A stretch of DNA of 64,000 bases from Protula sp. h YS-2021 (lineage: Eukaryota > Annelida > Polychaeta > Sabellida > Serpulidae): assembly GCA_949752745.1 (NCBI GenBank), contig OX457026.1, positions 39,598,394-39,662,393 on the forward strand. Direction: 5' to 3'. Positions 22,914 to 36,245 of this stretch are shown here, in pieces. The position numbers and the translations under genes were made by a program. Below the pieces are notes generated by a model. The model had not been told where the DNA came from. It made no database searches and saw nothing but the letters and a program-made list of their open reading frames with translations. Numbering within the stretch: position 1 is the stretch's first letter; each line of letters opens with the position of its first letter.

Positions 22914-23360
22914 ATCCCCCGTAGGGATGGGTATCGCGGCACAGTCTGTATCGCGATACGTATCGCGATATTGGCTGTGTATCGCGATGCATATCGCGAT
23001 ATTTTGAATTCTGTAAAAGTAAAAAAAATGCAGCTGTTTTATGGCTTTATTTCAAGGAATTGTAACACTTACTACCTTATTGATCAGTTATAGATAATGG
23101 CGTTATAACAAATACAAAAAGTATGTTGGCATATCCGAAACGAAAAGCAGCAGAATGTGGTGTGTAAAATGATGAACAGCAGCATTGCAGATATCTCGTT
23201 AGCACTCGGTAGGACATCACTAAAAAGTATTTAATTAAACATGCAGCGGAAAATATCGAAAAATATCGATATTTCAAAATTCGCATCGCGATACGTATCG
23301 TGAGAAAACATATCGCGATATATCGCTGTATCGATAAATATCGCCACCCCTAATCCCCCG
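22914..23360. mobile_element. hAT-type MITE with perfect 8-bp target duplication
   Basis: The element is 22922-23352 (431 bp). It is flanked by identical ATCCCCCG octamers at 22914-22921 and 23353-23360. The ends, read inward, are TAGGGATGGGTATCG and TAGGGGTGGCGATAT, the TAGGGxTGGx ends of hAT transposons. The subterminal regions contain six ATCGCGAT octamers (four left, two right), mostly inside TATCGCGATA palindromes, plus TATCGATA variants. The core has no transposase, so it needed a hAT transposase supplied in trans. Removing it restores a continuous hairpin repeat H head. Confidence 0.9.
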
Positions 23361-23770
23361 CCGTCCTAGCGGAAGCGGGGGATATAGAAACGCCTCATGT
23401 CCGTCCGTCCGTCTGTTATCACTTTTGTCCAGGCCATATCTCCGTAAGCGTTGATCGCAGGCATACCATACCTTGGTGAATGAAAGTATATATAATGTAG
23501 TTTTGCAACGTCAGGTTAATTTTTGATTTCATCGACAAACGTTGAAGTTATGGACTTTTGAAATGTTTGGACTTAGTCGTTTTCTTAGGGTACCTTGTCC
23601 AGGCCATATCTCCGTAACCATTGATCGCAGGCATACCATACCTGGGGGAATGAAAGAACATATAATGTAGTTGTGCAAAGTCAGGTTAATTTTTGATTTC
23701 ATCCACAAATGTCGAAGTTATTGACTTTTGAAATGTTTGGACTTAATCGTTGACTTAGGGTACCTTTTTC
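23353..23770 (+). repeat. hairpin-headed repeat H, copy 2, with a 170-bp tandem duplication
   Basis: Head: ATCCCCCGC...GCGGGGGATATAG with an inner CCG/CGG stem, then CATGTCCGTCCGTCCGTCTG. From 23427 a 170-bp unit beginning GTCCAGGCCATATCTCCGTA is present twice in tandem (23427-23596 and 23597-23766), about 90% alike. The hAT MITE is inserted exactly at the start of the head. Confidence 0.8.
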
Positions 23771-23852
23771 TTTTCTGTGACCATGCGGTGCGGCTGGGGA
23801 TGTGCAATCTATGATTGTCTTGTTTTTTTTTGTTTTTTTTTTTGTTTTTTTT

Positions 23853-24400
23853 TTTTTTGATGATCCGCCAAAAATTGGTTAAATGGGGGACATTTAAAAT
23901 TTTTCAGTTGCCAATTTTCAAAATGCTTCTTCTCCCACAATTGTGATCAGATTTTCTGTAAATTTTGTACGCCTTTTCTCTAGGTAGGCCTCTTTTGTAA
24001 AAAATTGCTTATTTTGGCGATCCGCCAAAAATTGGTCAAATTGGGGGGGGGGGGGGGGGCATTTTTATTTATTTATTTGACGTCAAATTTTCAAAATGCT
24101 CCTTCTCTCACAATTTTGATTGAATAAGTTTCCAATTTTGCACTATTGTTTGGTAGGTAGGCCTCTCTTAAATTTTTTTTGGTAATCCGCCAAACAATGG
24201 CCAGATGGGGGGGGGGGGGGGGGCATTTATAATTTTATGGTTGCCAATTTTCAAAATGCTTCTTTTCACACAATTTTGATGAGATTTTCTTTAAATATTA
24301 TACGTGTTCTTTAGGTAGGCTTCTCTTGAAATATTTCTTTTTCGGCGTTCCGCCAAAATTTGGCCAAATGGGGGACAGTTTTCGTTTTTTGGCGTCTAAG
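23853..24400 (+). repeat. tandem array of repeat C (three to four units)
   Basis: Units start near 23905, 24075 and 24235 at 160-170 bp spacing. Each contains gccaattttcaaaatgcttc and ends with 'ccgccaaaaattggccaaatggggg'. Two units have expanded the G-run to 12-17 G (24042-24059 and 24206-24222). Confidence 0.8.
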
Positions 24401-24419
24401 TTCCATTGGCGAAATAAGC

Positions 24420-24963
24420 AGCGAAATTTGAACCGCACGTCAACTCAACCTAATTAAACATGCGGATTGGTCTGAAATAAGAACCGCGCATCGACGCAAG
24501 TCACATAAACATGCGCACTGGTCCGAAATGCGAACTGCGCATCAACGGAAGTTAAATAAACATGCGCAGTGGTGCGAAATGCGAACCGCCCATCGACACA
24601 AGTTAAAAAAAAAAGTGCACTAGTCCGACATCCGAACCGCTCATTAACGAAATTTGAATAAACATGTGCACTGGTCCGAAATGCGAACCGCGTATCGACG
24701 CACGTCAAATAAACATGCGCACTGGCTCATGTTTATGCGAACGGCGTTTTGACGCAAGTTAAATAAACGCACTGGTCCGAGATGCCAACCGCGCATTAAC
24801 GCAAGTTAAACAAGCCTGCGCACTGGTCTAAAATAAGCACCAACATTAACGCAAATTAAGTAACCATGCGCACTGGTTCGAAATGCGAACCGCGAATTAA
24901 CACAAGTTAAGTAAACATGCGCACTGGTCCGAAATGCGGACCGATCATCAAGTTGAATAAACA
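24420..24963 (+). repeat. 51-bp tandem repeat D, about ten units
   Basis: The unit is roughly ACGCAAGTTAAATAAACATGCGCACTGG followed by TCCGAAATGCGAACCGCGCATCA. The CATGCGCACTGGT core recurs near 24462, 24512, 24563, 24615, 24663, 24712, 24762, 24811, 24866 and 24919. The unit is a multiple of three, so ORFs through it encode a 17-residue repeat; I treat these as a by-product. Confidence 0.85.
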
Positions 24964-25700
24964 GTGAAATATCAAATCAGTCCGCCTGATAGTTGAAGAG
25001 ATATGGCGCCGACAAAATACCGCGTTTTCGCAAAGGTCATCCAGGAATGTCATATTTTGACAATTTCCCATTTCGTCAATTTTTCGTCGATTTCAAAATT
25101 AACAAGTCGTTGCACATCTACATGATATTTATGTTCGCTCAGTGAAATATCAAATCAGTCCGTGTGATAGCGAAGAGACATGGGGTCGACAAATACCGCG
25201 TTTCCGATAAGTTCCATCCAGGAATGTCACATTTTTGACAATTTCCCATTTCTAGACTTCCCCAAAATTTCCTCCAGGTTTTTGGCCAATCACGAAAATT
25301 TGCAACAGAAAGGTTGCAGGTGGTCGGGCCTGCTACCTTTCCTTAGATTTACAAAACCAAGCCAGGTGGAGACTTACGGCCCCTACCGGCCACCAAAATT
25401 TTAGAACGTTTCCACCAAAACCCTAGGAGATACATTTTAAAGAAATTTTGGTTTTTGGCCCATATTTCCCCCAATATTTGGCGAATTGCCGAAAAAAAGT
25501 AATATCCAAGTAGGTACTTATTTCCGCTACCATCAACCAAAATTTCAAGACGTTCAGGTTGAAAACCTGGGAGGCGTACATACTTTCAACGACTGTTATA
25601 GCCGTTGCTTCTGCAAAATGTAAGAGCTAGGCATGTCCTAGCGTCCGCTACTCTCATCCAAAATTTTTGGCTAAAAGTCTAGGAGACAACGAGTTTTCAG
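24964..25700 (+). repeat. diverged duplications between the 51-bp array and the KLF gene
   Basis: A unit of about 177 bp starting 'agtgaaatatcaaatcagtccg' occurs at 24964 and 25141. A weaker repeat of about 130 bp follows ('caaaatttt...cctaggagatac', near 25396, 25529 and 25659). Confidence 0.6.
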
Positions 25701-26878
25701 CTTAAAGGCGTGCATATAGCCTTAGTATATCTTTAATGATCACTTTATTTTAACCTACATTGACCTAAAAGCAATGACGTGTTGCGGACACAAACTTGGC
25801 GCACTGACAATGGTCCGCTTACTTGTGCTAGAATATGCATAAAAAGTCAGACAATTCTTTGCTCCACGGCTTTTTATTTCGGGTACAATCAAAGAGTACC
25901 TTTTGATTTCGGATATAGAACTGTACATGACTAAACTGGAAACAAACCCAGTAGAAAATTGCATTGCTCAATATGACAGATTAAACTTTTCCTCAGAAAA
26001 AAATTTCGTTGCTAAAAAAACTGCAAATTTACACAGGTTTGTGTAGATACAAGTTTAAGCAATTTACACGAGGTTCTATAAACTAGCTTAAAGTCCGACG
26101 AAATCAAAAGGCGAAAAATATCTGAAAAAGCCCCGCCCCCTCCCCCTTTGAAAAAACTGTCTTGCTATGTCTGAATAGGCAAATTTAATGTACAAAGCAG
26201 GGGGGAAAGGGGAAGGGGTCTCTTTATTAACCTGGCCGGGTGATAAAGCGTGATAGCAAATAAATATGTACTAAGTACATTTGTAAGGCAAGAGACCGAG
26301 CAGTGTGTGCTGTTGCCGACAGCGTATCCGGGACAGGATTTTTTCAGTATAGCCATCCCTATGACTAACATAAAACTGGCACTTTAGCCATCCATGTTTT
26401 GCTTGTGGTGGTCTGGCCAGCTGCTCATGCACGCTTCCATCCCCAACGTAAATCCGTCTTGATTGCGTACAGAATTGCGGCAAATATGAACACAAACTCC
26501 CCGAAAAATCTACCACTGTTAGCTGAGAGCATTGGATAGCTTCATCCAAACCAATCCCGCATAAACACGAAAATATCTATCTATGCAGTGTAACTAAGAT
26601 AAATACTTTACTAGGATATGAATGATACTGTGTATATAAATAAAAAATAAGCATGATTAAAGTGTGACTAAAACAATACGAAACGTCAATGTTTCTGTCC
26701 ATCTTTCTGTAACATGATTAGGATTGTCAGTAATCAAAACATTTTGCTCTCCACCAACTGGTCGATGCAGCATTTAAATCTGTACACTAAATGGGCGGTT
26801 AAGGCAATTTTGCAGTTTTACAAGTTACGCAGACTTCAAACAGCGCCAGCACTGTTTTTTTTTTTTTTCTTTTTTCAC
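25701..26878. other. 3' flank of the KLF10/11 gene, no other gene
   Basis: It contains a minus-strand AATAAA (plus-strand TTTATT) at 26223-26228, about 650 bp past the stop, which is a possible polyadenylation signal. ORFs of 68-92 codons here show no domain. A T-run lies at about 26855-26870. Confidence 0.45.
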
Positions 26879-28932
<2,054 letters not shown>

Positions 28933-29850
28933 CTTTACCTGGATCTAAAACAAAGTGACGGTGAAATTCTATTTAAACACCCAGTAAAATTTAGACGGTG
29001 TTGAAAGACATCGTGGCAAAAAGTACATTTGTTCTCTTGGTAACTTAGCCGTTTTCATTTATTTAACCCGTGATTTTTGGAAAGTAACGGAAGAAACTGT
29101 AGGTGTCAAATCACTAGAGTATTTCTTACGAATGCAGAACTCCCAAATGTGAAGACTTTTCGAAGCTAATTTAACACCACAAAGAAAAACCCTATATCCG
29201 GTCTGACACTATCTTTACTTGTCCTTCACGTATTTTACGAACTAAGGTGCTACATTTCATACCACAATTTGAACGAAGCTGATTCACTAAGTCTCTACAA
29301 CCCAGAACTGAGTTTTTAAAATAGCTTCAGTTCTCAAATTGCCTCATTTTGTTTCTGCTTTAGGGGGACTGATGGAAAATATTGACAGTTCTGACTAACC
29401 CCCCGCCCCCCCCCCCCCCCCTCCCAACAACCCATCCTGCAAACCATCTTTGATTATCTTCAAAGAAAAAAAAGTTTAATATAGTTATAACAATAAGGAG
29501 AACAACAACAGAACTTCGCGAATAATTTGAGCACATTGCTTTGAATTATCCGAAATAACAGAAATCATGGAGACCACACATAACAAATACGCTATACTTT
29601 TAAAAAAGAGACATTAACCCCCCGTTTCTAAATTATTGTCAATTAAGTTATTTTATAAACTCGGACTATTGCTTATTTGCTAAAACAAATTTCCATCCAG
29701 AGTGTATACTCAAATGCGTATACTATGAATATTGACCGTAGCTCTCAAACAAAAACAGCATATCATTGTGTGTCTTAACCCAATTGAATTTACGGGGAGA
29801 TTTCAAAATTCGAATTTAGAATTTGTTTGAATTAACCGAACTTAAACCAC
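28933..29850. other. KLF10/11 5' region (possible intron or 5' UTR)
   Basis: No further coding exon was recognised on the minus strand. Holds a poly-C run at 29401-29423. It probably contains the upstream intron or leader. Confidence 0.4.
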
Positions 29851-29855
29851 AGTTG

Positions 29856-29907
29856 TGACGTCATGCCTTGTCTTTGCATGACAAAAGAACCCTTTCCGAT
29901 GACGTCA
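29856..29907 (-). promoter_or_regulatory. two perfect CRE palindromes, possible KLF10/11 promoter
   Basis: TGACGTCA occurs at 29856-29863 and 29900-29907, 44 bp apart (about four helical turns). It is about 0.95 kb upstream of the first recognised coding exon of the minus-strand KLF gene. A CTGCGCA half-site for an NRF1-like factor follows at about 29915. CREB/ATF control fits an immediate-early TIEG gene, but promoter activity is inference. CREs also occur inside repeat B, so chance or repeat origin must be considered. Confidence 0.4.
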
Positions 29908-30244
29908 GTTTTATCTGCGCAGTCGACATCTGTTCGTTCGATCGTGTGTCCGTATTAAGTGTTGACAACCTCGAAAAACCTTATAATGCCAAAAGATACA
30001 ACTGTGTGTACTGTACACTTTTGCAACACTCTACACTTTCACAGCTATTTCTTTATTTGTGGGCAGTAGCATTTATGGTCAAGCAATTTACTCAATTTGT
30101 TCGAGTTTCGTTTATCACCAACATCAAGCATGACCAATTTATTACCGTACTGGTGACATATTTGCCTATCTATTTCAAAATAGTCTATTGCACACCTTCA
30201 ATATGTGCCTTATCTAAACGTGAAATCTCGAAACAATCCAATTA

Positions 30245-30545
30245 ATTAGTTTTGGGGATGTCGTCTTTATACGACTTTGGGGGATAAGTTTAGGGGATCT
30301 AGTCTGGATACGACGTCGAAAGTGTCCAATAATCGAAACATGCTGTCATTTTCACAATTTTTTTTCATGAATCCGAAGAAAACAGGACGCTGCACACCAG
30401 TATGTGCTCTATCCGTGTGTAAGATTTCCTTCGAATCCGACCTATAGTTTCAGAGATGTAGCCGTGACGGACATGCGAACAGACGAATAAGAAAAAAAAC
30501 ATGCAACTATATCCCACCGTTACACGGGGGATAAAAATAACAACT
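30245..30545 (-). repeat. hairpin-headed repeat H, diverged copy on the minus strand
   Basis: Read on the minus strand it starts TTATCCCCCGTGTAACGGTGGGATATAG, followed by 'gtctgttcgcatgtccgtca' and 'ctgaaactatagg'. This is the same head-plus-GTCCGTC arrangement as copy 2, at lower identity. Confidence 0.55.
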
Positions 30546-33446
30546 CGTGAGCAACTGCCGAATTTGGAACAAAATGTCGTCATGTTTCTGGCACACTTTC
30601 CTTTTTGTCTGCTAAATTTGCAAATGAATGCACAGCGCATTATGATCATGCAAATAATATGCAAAGATTCTTGGTAACCTTGATCTTCATATAACCACTA
30701 CAGTTCATGCTGCAAACGAATGGCATTTCACGAGCCATGTGTGCACGTGTCATTAAGTATAACGACCTACGCACACTTTTAGAACTGCGCAGGCATATGA
30801 AAGAAAACATATATATAAACGAAAGCGTACCAAAAAAGGAAAAAAAAAAAACAAAAACAAAAAAAAAAACCGGAAAAATATCAGAGTACAAAAGCCTGTC
30901 AAAAATAATATAGGTGTGATGGTAACAGATCGCTCCGTCAAGCGAGTTGCCTTGACGAATTCTATTACAAATCTTTTCAGCATCGTCAATACCACAATTT
31001 GGCTTTCATTTCATGGACGTTGCTATTCATGGCTGTAATCACGTTTACGCAAAGTTTGTGGGCGTGATTTAACTAACATATGCATTGACAATTTAAACCT
31101 CACTCAGGGTGTCTCATACATCGGAACGGGGTCGAAAAAAAGCCGGAAAATTTTACCATACATGGGAATGGGGTCGAAGAAAGTGGCCCATTTGGCCAAA
31201 AAAAAAAAAAAAAAAAAACTGGAAAAGCCGGAAGATTCCCATGTATGATGTCTTCAGATCAACTGCTGCACATTAATATAATTTGAAATTGTGGTTCCGT
31301 ACTGGTTACCAAACTCTACGAGACAGGCACACATGTACACGATATTGTGGGGGTAACCATGGACAAATTCTTATGGTTGTAGTACAAGGATGAGAGTTCT
31401 GCTGTCGTGTGGAAACAAATGGATGCCACAGGCCGAACTGCAACTAAGCCGCCATAGCTGGCAAACTAAAAAAAAGATCGATGTGTTAAAAGCAAGAACT
31501 TTTACACATATCTCCACAAAACTGCAGTTCACGGTTCATGTGTGCTTGATACAAACGCGCATTTACCACGTGCCAAAAAAACATCTTTGCAACGTTGGCC
31601 GCGATCACGACAGGCTGATCACGAATTACTGACATACTATCGGGAATACTTTGGGGAGGGGGAGACACGAAGGTCCGTAACTATCATTTGGGTGGATGCG
31701 TTACTTCTGACATCCCCTACTCCGCCAACTTCTAGATGCCCTAGTGAAGTAAATATGACGAAATAAAATAACACACAAAATTTCAGTACGTGTACGACTA
31801 GCAAAAGAAAAAATGGCAGGAATACGTTTACGACCGGGTCAAGTGTTAGATTTATGCAGGGAAAGTTTTTTTCAATTTCCACTTCCATTATCACCACGTT
31901 TTGTTCAGTAAGAAAACTTGAAAACGAAACGTGTTGAGGAAAACGAAGTGGATCCAAAATGGTGAAATGAAAACGTTCAGAATCTCTCGCAGCCGAAAGC
32001 AATTTTAACTTGTGAAATATCAAAAAATAAGGAATATCCTACCCTAAAGGGCTGTAAGATTTGCATCTGGGTTATTTTGTGGAACCGAAGTTTAGCATAT
32101 TATTGTCACCAATTATGATCTACAAAGTACTGTAACTAATTTCATCTCCTCTCCCTCTCAGCAGATGGACAGAGCAGGTGAAAAACAGCTGATGTCTTAT
32201 TGCAAAAAGAATTTTAAACATACCTGTAGATCAAAACAAGATCCACTGATGACCATCTATGCAGTTTCAGTTAGACTATTCTCTTATCTTTTTCAATTTT
32301 AATTTTATTTTACTCCTTCTTACCCAAAACTCGTCCGATTTTGTATTTTCTTTGTGGTAACTTTTACATCAGCACAGAGGGTGTGTGTCATAACAAACCT
32401 TGACATTAGAAGGCGTGGCGATTTTGGCCAATACAGAGGCAGTGTGTGGAATTTCAAACCAATCAGAATAAAGTGTTCACATGATACCGGCATGGTGACC
32501 TAATTAGATGCACGTGGGCTTAGAATGCATTTAGCATTCATTTACAGTGTTTACATCATGTGCTAGGACGATTGGCGTAGTTGTCGGGGGAAACCTGGTG
32601 GGGGAGGGGGCGGGGGTGCTTAATGACCCAAGCGATAGTGCATCATTCAGTTGTAAAAATACTTTATACAATTGTTCTCAGAAAATCAAAGAAGAGGTCA
32701 GTCAAAATAAAGTTCAAAGCTCTGCATCTTAATTTATCTATCACCAACCTAAACATTCAAACAATCCTCCACAAATATGTTGTCAAATAGGCCCCTGAAG
32801 AAACACACACTGGAGGTGTGGGAGCGCTGGCCAATGAAAATTGGATGATGCCATGGAATTTCCCCCTCGAACACATGCGATGGTTAGCACAAAGCACTCT
32901 TAGTTAACCACAGTTAAAACAACAACAACAATAATAATAATAACAACAACAAACAAAATCTATTGGAAGGAATTGAAAATACGTTTTAGTTTATAGCCTT
33001 TGGTGAAGAAAATATTGTCCCGAACTGACAAAACGTTTAGGTTTCGTTGCTTCTTCGCTGAATATTCACTTGAAAATGCACGAGGAAACGATATATAACT
33101 TTGTTGTCTTTTTTACCGTTGTATAGACCTTGTGTTTTTTCGTAATAAATTAGGATATGAATAATGAATGAGGCTTTCACGTGAAACTCTCACAACGTAC
33201 CCATATACATTCCTATGCAAATAAAATTCCTATGCTATCCTATGTCACGATTTGCCGTTCAAACGAGGCATGTGAGAAGCCCTTCGCAGCAGGCAGAAGC
33301 AGTGATCGAAATATTACCAACTTATTTTAAAGCTAGGTCTTTTCGCATCACCTAAGTCAAATTCATAAGGCAAAACCTGTTGAGGGCAAATTTTAATTTC
33401 GTCCAAGGAATTGAGGCGTTTCCCTTAAGGACATATAAGGACATAT

Positions 33447-33519
<73 letters not shown>

Positions 33520-34009
33520 CCAGTTTCGTTGAAGAAATGGCGGGGTGGGGGGGGGGCGGTATATTTTCATTCACTAATCCATGTTTGCCACAATTTTTAA
33601 TTGGATTCTTTGAAACTGCAGTCTGAGTTTGGTAAAAGCGGTGGTATTGTTTCAAACTGTTTGTTTTTTCCATAAGTAAATGTGATTTCAGGCCCGTATT
33701 TTTCATTTGAGGCCCGCCTTTTCTCATCTGAAGCCATTACATGAAAGACGATCGAGTGGCTTTGCCTTGCTTCATCGAATAATACACTCGTTTGAAAACA
33801 AGACAATCGTAGATTGCACATCCCCTGCCGCGCTCATCTACACTATATATTATTTTCTTCCCATAAGGTATAGTTAACGATGAATAGCTCCAAAGTTATA
33901 TGGCCTGGATAAAGACAGTTAACAACTAGACCTTTTTCGCAATCGAGTAGCGAAAATTACACTTGGGGGGGGGGGGGGGCACAAAAAATACGATTCATGA
34001 ACTCTTAAA
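30546..34009. other. intergenic, no gene recognised
   Basis: Contains a perfect 13-bp inverted repeat (CATACATGGGAAT at 31157-31169 and its complement at 31235-31247) around a 19-A run. An AAC/AAT trinucleotide stretch lies at about 32918-32950 and a GA microsatellite at 33452-33516. ORFs are short and featureless. Confidence 0.5.
33452..33516. repeat. (GA)n microsatellite, about 32 units
   Basis: Uninterrupted GAGAGA run. The serine/leucine-repeat ORFs across it are artefacts. Confidence 0.98.
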
Positions 34010-35400
34010 ATTCAGAACTGACCATGAACAAGGAGGTGAAGGTCACTAAGATACCTCTTCCCTTATCTTCTCTTTTAAAATAATCTTAAAATCGCACTAC
34101 CTCAAACCGTTTTTGGAACTTCCGGTTTTTGACATTGACCATGACGAAATGGTCACGATCACCGAGGTACCTCTTACATACCGCTTTTTAAGCTGAAAGA
34201 GTAGAAATAAGCTCAAAATAGATCTATCTCTACCTCTTTTCAAGATAATGGCCAAATTCGGGTTTTCACCGTCACCATGAGCGATGTGGTCAAGATCACC
34301 GAGGTATCTCTTACATATCGTCTTTTTGGCCCAGTGTGTCGAAAATAAGCTCAAAATCGTTCTGTCTCTAACCATTTTCGAGATAATGGTCAACTTTCAG
34401 TTTTTTGCTTTGACCATGACCGAGGAGGTCAAGGTCACCGAGTTATCTCTTACATATAGTATTTTAGACCGAGATGGTCGAAAATCAGCTCAAAATAGCT
34501 CTAGCTCTAACCGTTTTCGAGATAGTGGTCAACTTCCGGTTCTTGACTTTGATCATGACCGAGGAGATCAAGGTCACCGAGGTATCTCTTACATATCGAA
34601 AGGGTCGAAAATAAGCTCAAAATCGCTCATCTGTAACCGTTTTCGAGATAAAAAGTCCGGTTTTAGAATTCGAACATTGTCAAGGTCAAGGTCGAGAGTA
34701 AGCTCGAAATCGTTCGATCTCTAACCATTTTTGAGATAATTGTCCACTTCCGGATTTCTACTTTCATTATGACCGAGGAGGTCAAGGTCATCTAGGTATC
34801 TCTTACATATAATCTTTTAGACCCAAAGGATCGAAAATAAGCTCAAAACCGTCTAACCCTAACCGTTTTCGAGATAGTGCCAAACATCCGGTTTTAGACT
34901 TCGATCATGGCCGAGGAGGTCAAGGTTTCTCTTACATATAGTCTTTTAGGCTCAAAGGGTGAAAAGAAGCTCAAAATTGCTATATCTCTAACTGTTTTCG
35001 AGAAAATGACCCACTTCCGGTTTGTTACTTTAACTATGGCCGAGGTGGTTAAGGTCACCGAGTGGCCTCTGACATAGTCTCTTAGGCCCAAAGGGTCGAA
35101 AATAAGCTCAAAATCGCTCTTTCTCTAACCGTTTTCGAAATAATGGTCAGCTTCCGGTTTTTGATATTGACCATTACCGAGTGATCAAGTTAACTGAGGT
35201 ACCTCTTACATATAGTCTTTTGGGCCTAAAGGATCGCAAATGGGCTCGAAATCGCTCTATCTCTAACCGTTTACGAGATAATGATCAACTACCGGTTTTA
35301 GACTTTGACCATGGCCGAGGAGGTCAAGGTCACCGAGGTATCTCTTACATATAGTCTTTTATGCACAAAGGGTCGAAAATAAGCATCGTTTTCTAAGTTC
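34010..35400 (+). repeat. satellite N1: about ten units of roughly 135 bp with nuclear-receptor-type half-sites
   Basis: The unit carries 'accgaggaggtcaaggtcac', 'cgaggtatctcttacatatag', 'aaataagctcaaaatcgctc' and 'ccgttttcgagataatggtcaacttccgg'. Starts of the 'ctcttacata' block fall near 34170, 34308, 34450, 34585, 34800, 34930, 35205 and 35343. The intact unit contains AGGTCAAGGTCA, i.e. two AGGTCA half-sites with no spacer and the extended TCAAGGTCA monomer site. Copies are diverged and there is no long ORF. Confidence 0.85.
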
Positions 35401-35539
35401 ATGGTAAAACATAGGCATGGGAGATGCAGAGCTCTCAGCCAATAGCAGTGACATCACTGTGGGTGAGGTACCTTTTTGAGATATGGCCCGTAGAAAAGCA
35501 ACATTTACGTGTCACGGAATAGGGAGATAAAATATGGGT

Positions 35540-36245
35540 GATAAAATAAACCTCAAATTTCACAACTACAGTTCATCTACTTTTTACCTTTGAGGTTTGG
35601 TGAAGCCCCGATAAATAGTTTTTGATATATCGCCCGGACAAGAAAAGTTTAAAGTGCTATGGACTGACAGACGGACGGACATTTGACAAATTGGACCCTC
35701 ATTGCACATCTAACTACACATAATTTCTTCCTGTAAGATTTGATGAAGATCCGATAAATAGTTTTTGAGATATCGCCCTGACAACAAAAAGTCTAAAGTG
35801 CGACGGACGGACAAGTGACAAATTGAACCCCCCATTGCACATCAACACTATATATACGTTCTTCCTGTAAGGTTTGGTAAAGTTCAGATAAATAGTTTTT
35901 GATATATCATCCGGACAAGAAAAAAGTTTGAAGTGCGGCGGACGGACAGACGGACGGACATTTGTCTCTATATATACTTCTTTCTATTATTTTTGATGAA
36001 GATACGATAAATAGTTTTTGAGATATCGCCCGGAAAAAAGTTTTAAGTGTGACGGACGGACAGACAAACGGACAAGCGACAAATTGAACCCCTCGTTGCA
36101 CATCTACACTATATATACTTTCTTTCTGTAAGGTTTTGTGAAGCTCCGAAAAATGGTTTTTGAGATATCACCCGGACAAAAAAAGTTTACGGACAGACAG
36201 ACGGACGGACGGAAGGACGGACAGATAGACCGACAGCAATAGCCT
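35540..36245 (+). repeat. satellite N2: five units of about 130 bp with GACGGACGG tracts
   Basis: Each unit has 'gcacatctacactatatata', 'cttcctgtaaggtttggtgaag', 'ccgataaatagtttttgagatatcgcccggac' and a GACGGACAGACGGAC tract. The pyrimidine-rich complement of that tract resembles the GTCCGTC tracts in hairpin repeat H. Confidence 0.8.

Noticed and set aside
24454..24708. 84-codon ORF with a 17-residue repeat
   Set aside because: A by-product of the 51-bp minisatellite, which is a multiple of three; no start or context.
29868..30245. 125-codon plus-strand ORF next to the CREs
   Set aside because: No domain, starts with a non-ATG codon, and lies in probable KLF upstream DNA; likely chance.
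34010..36245. Possible CRISPR-like array because of regular spacing
   Set aside because: Eukaryotic context; the whole unit repeats and there are no unique spacers.
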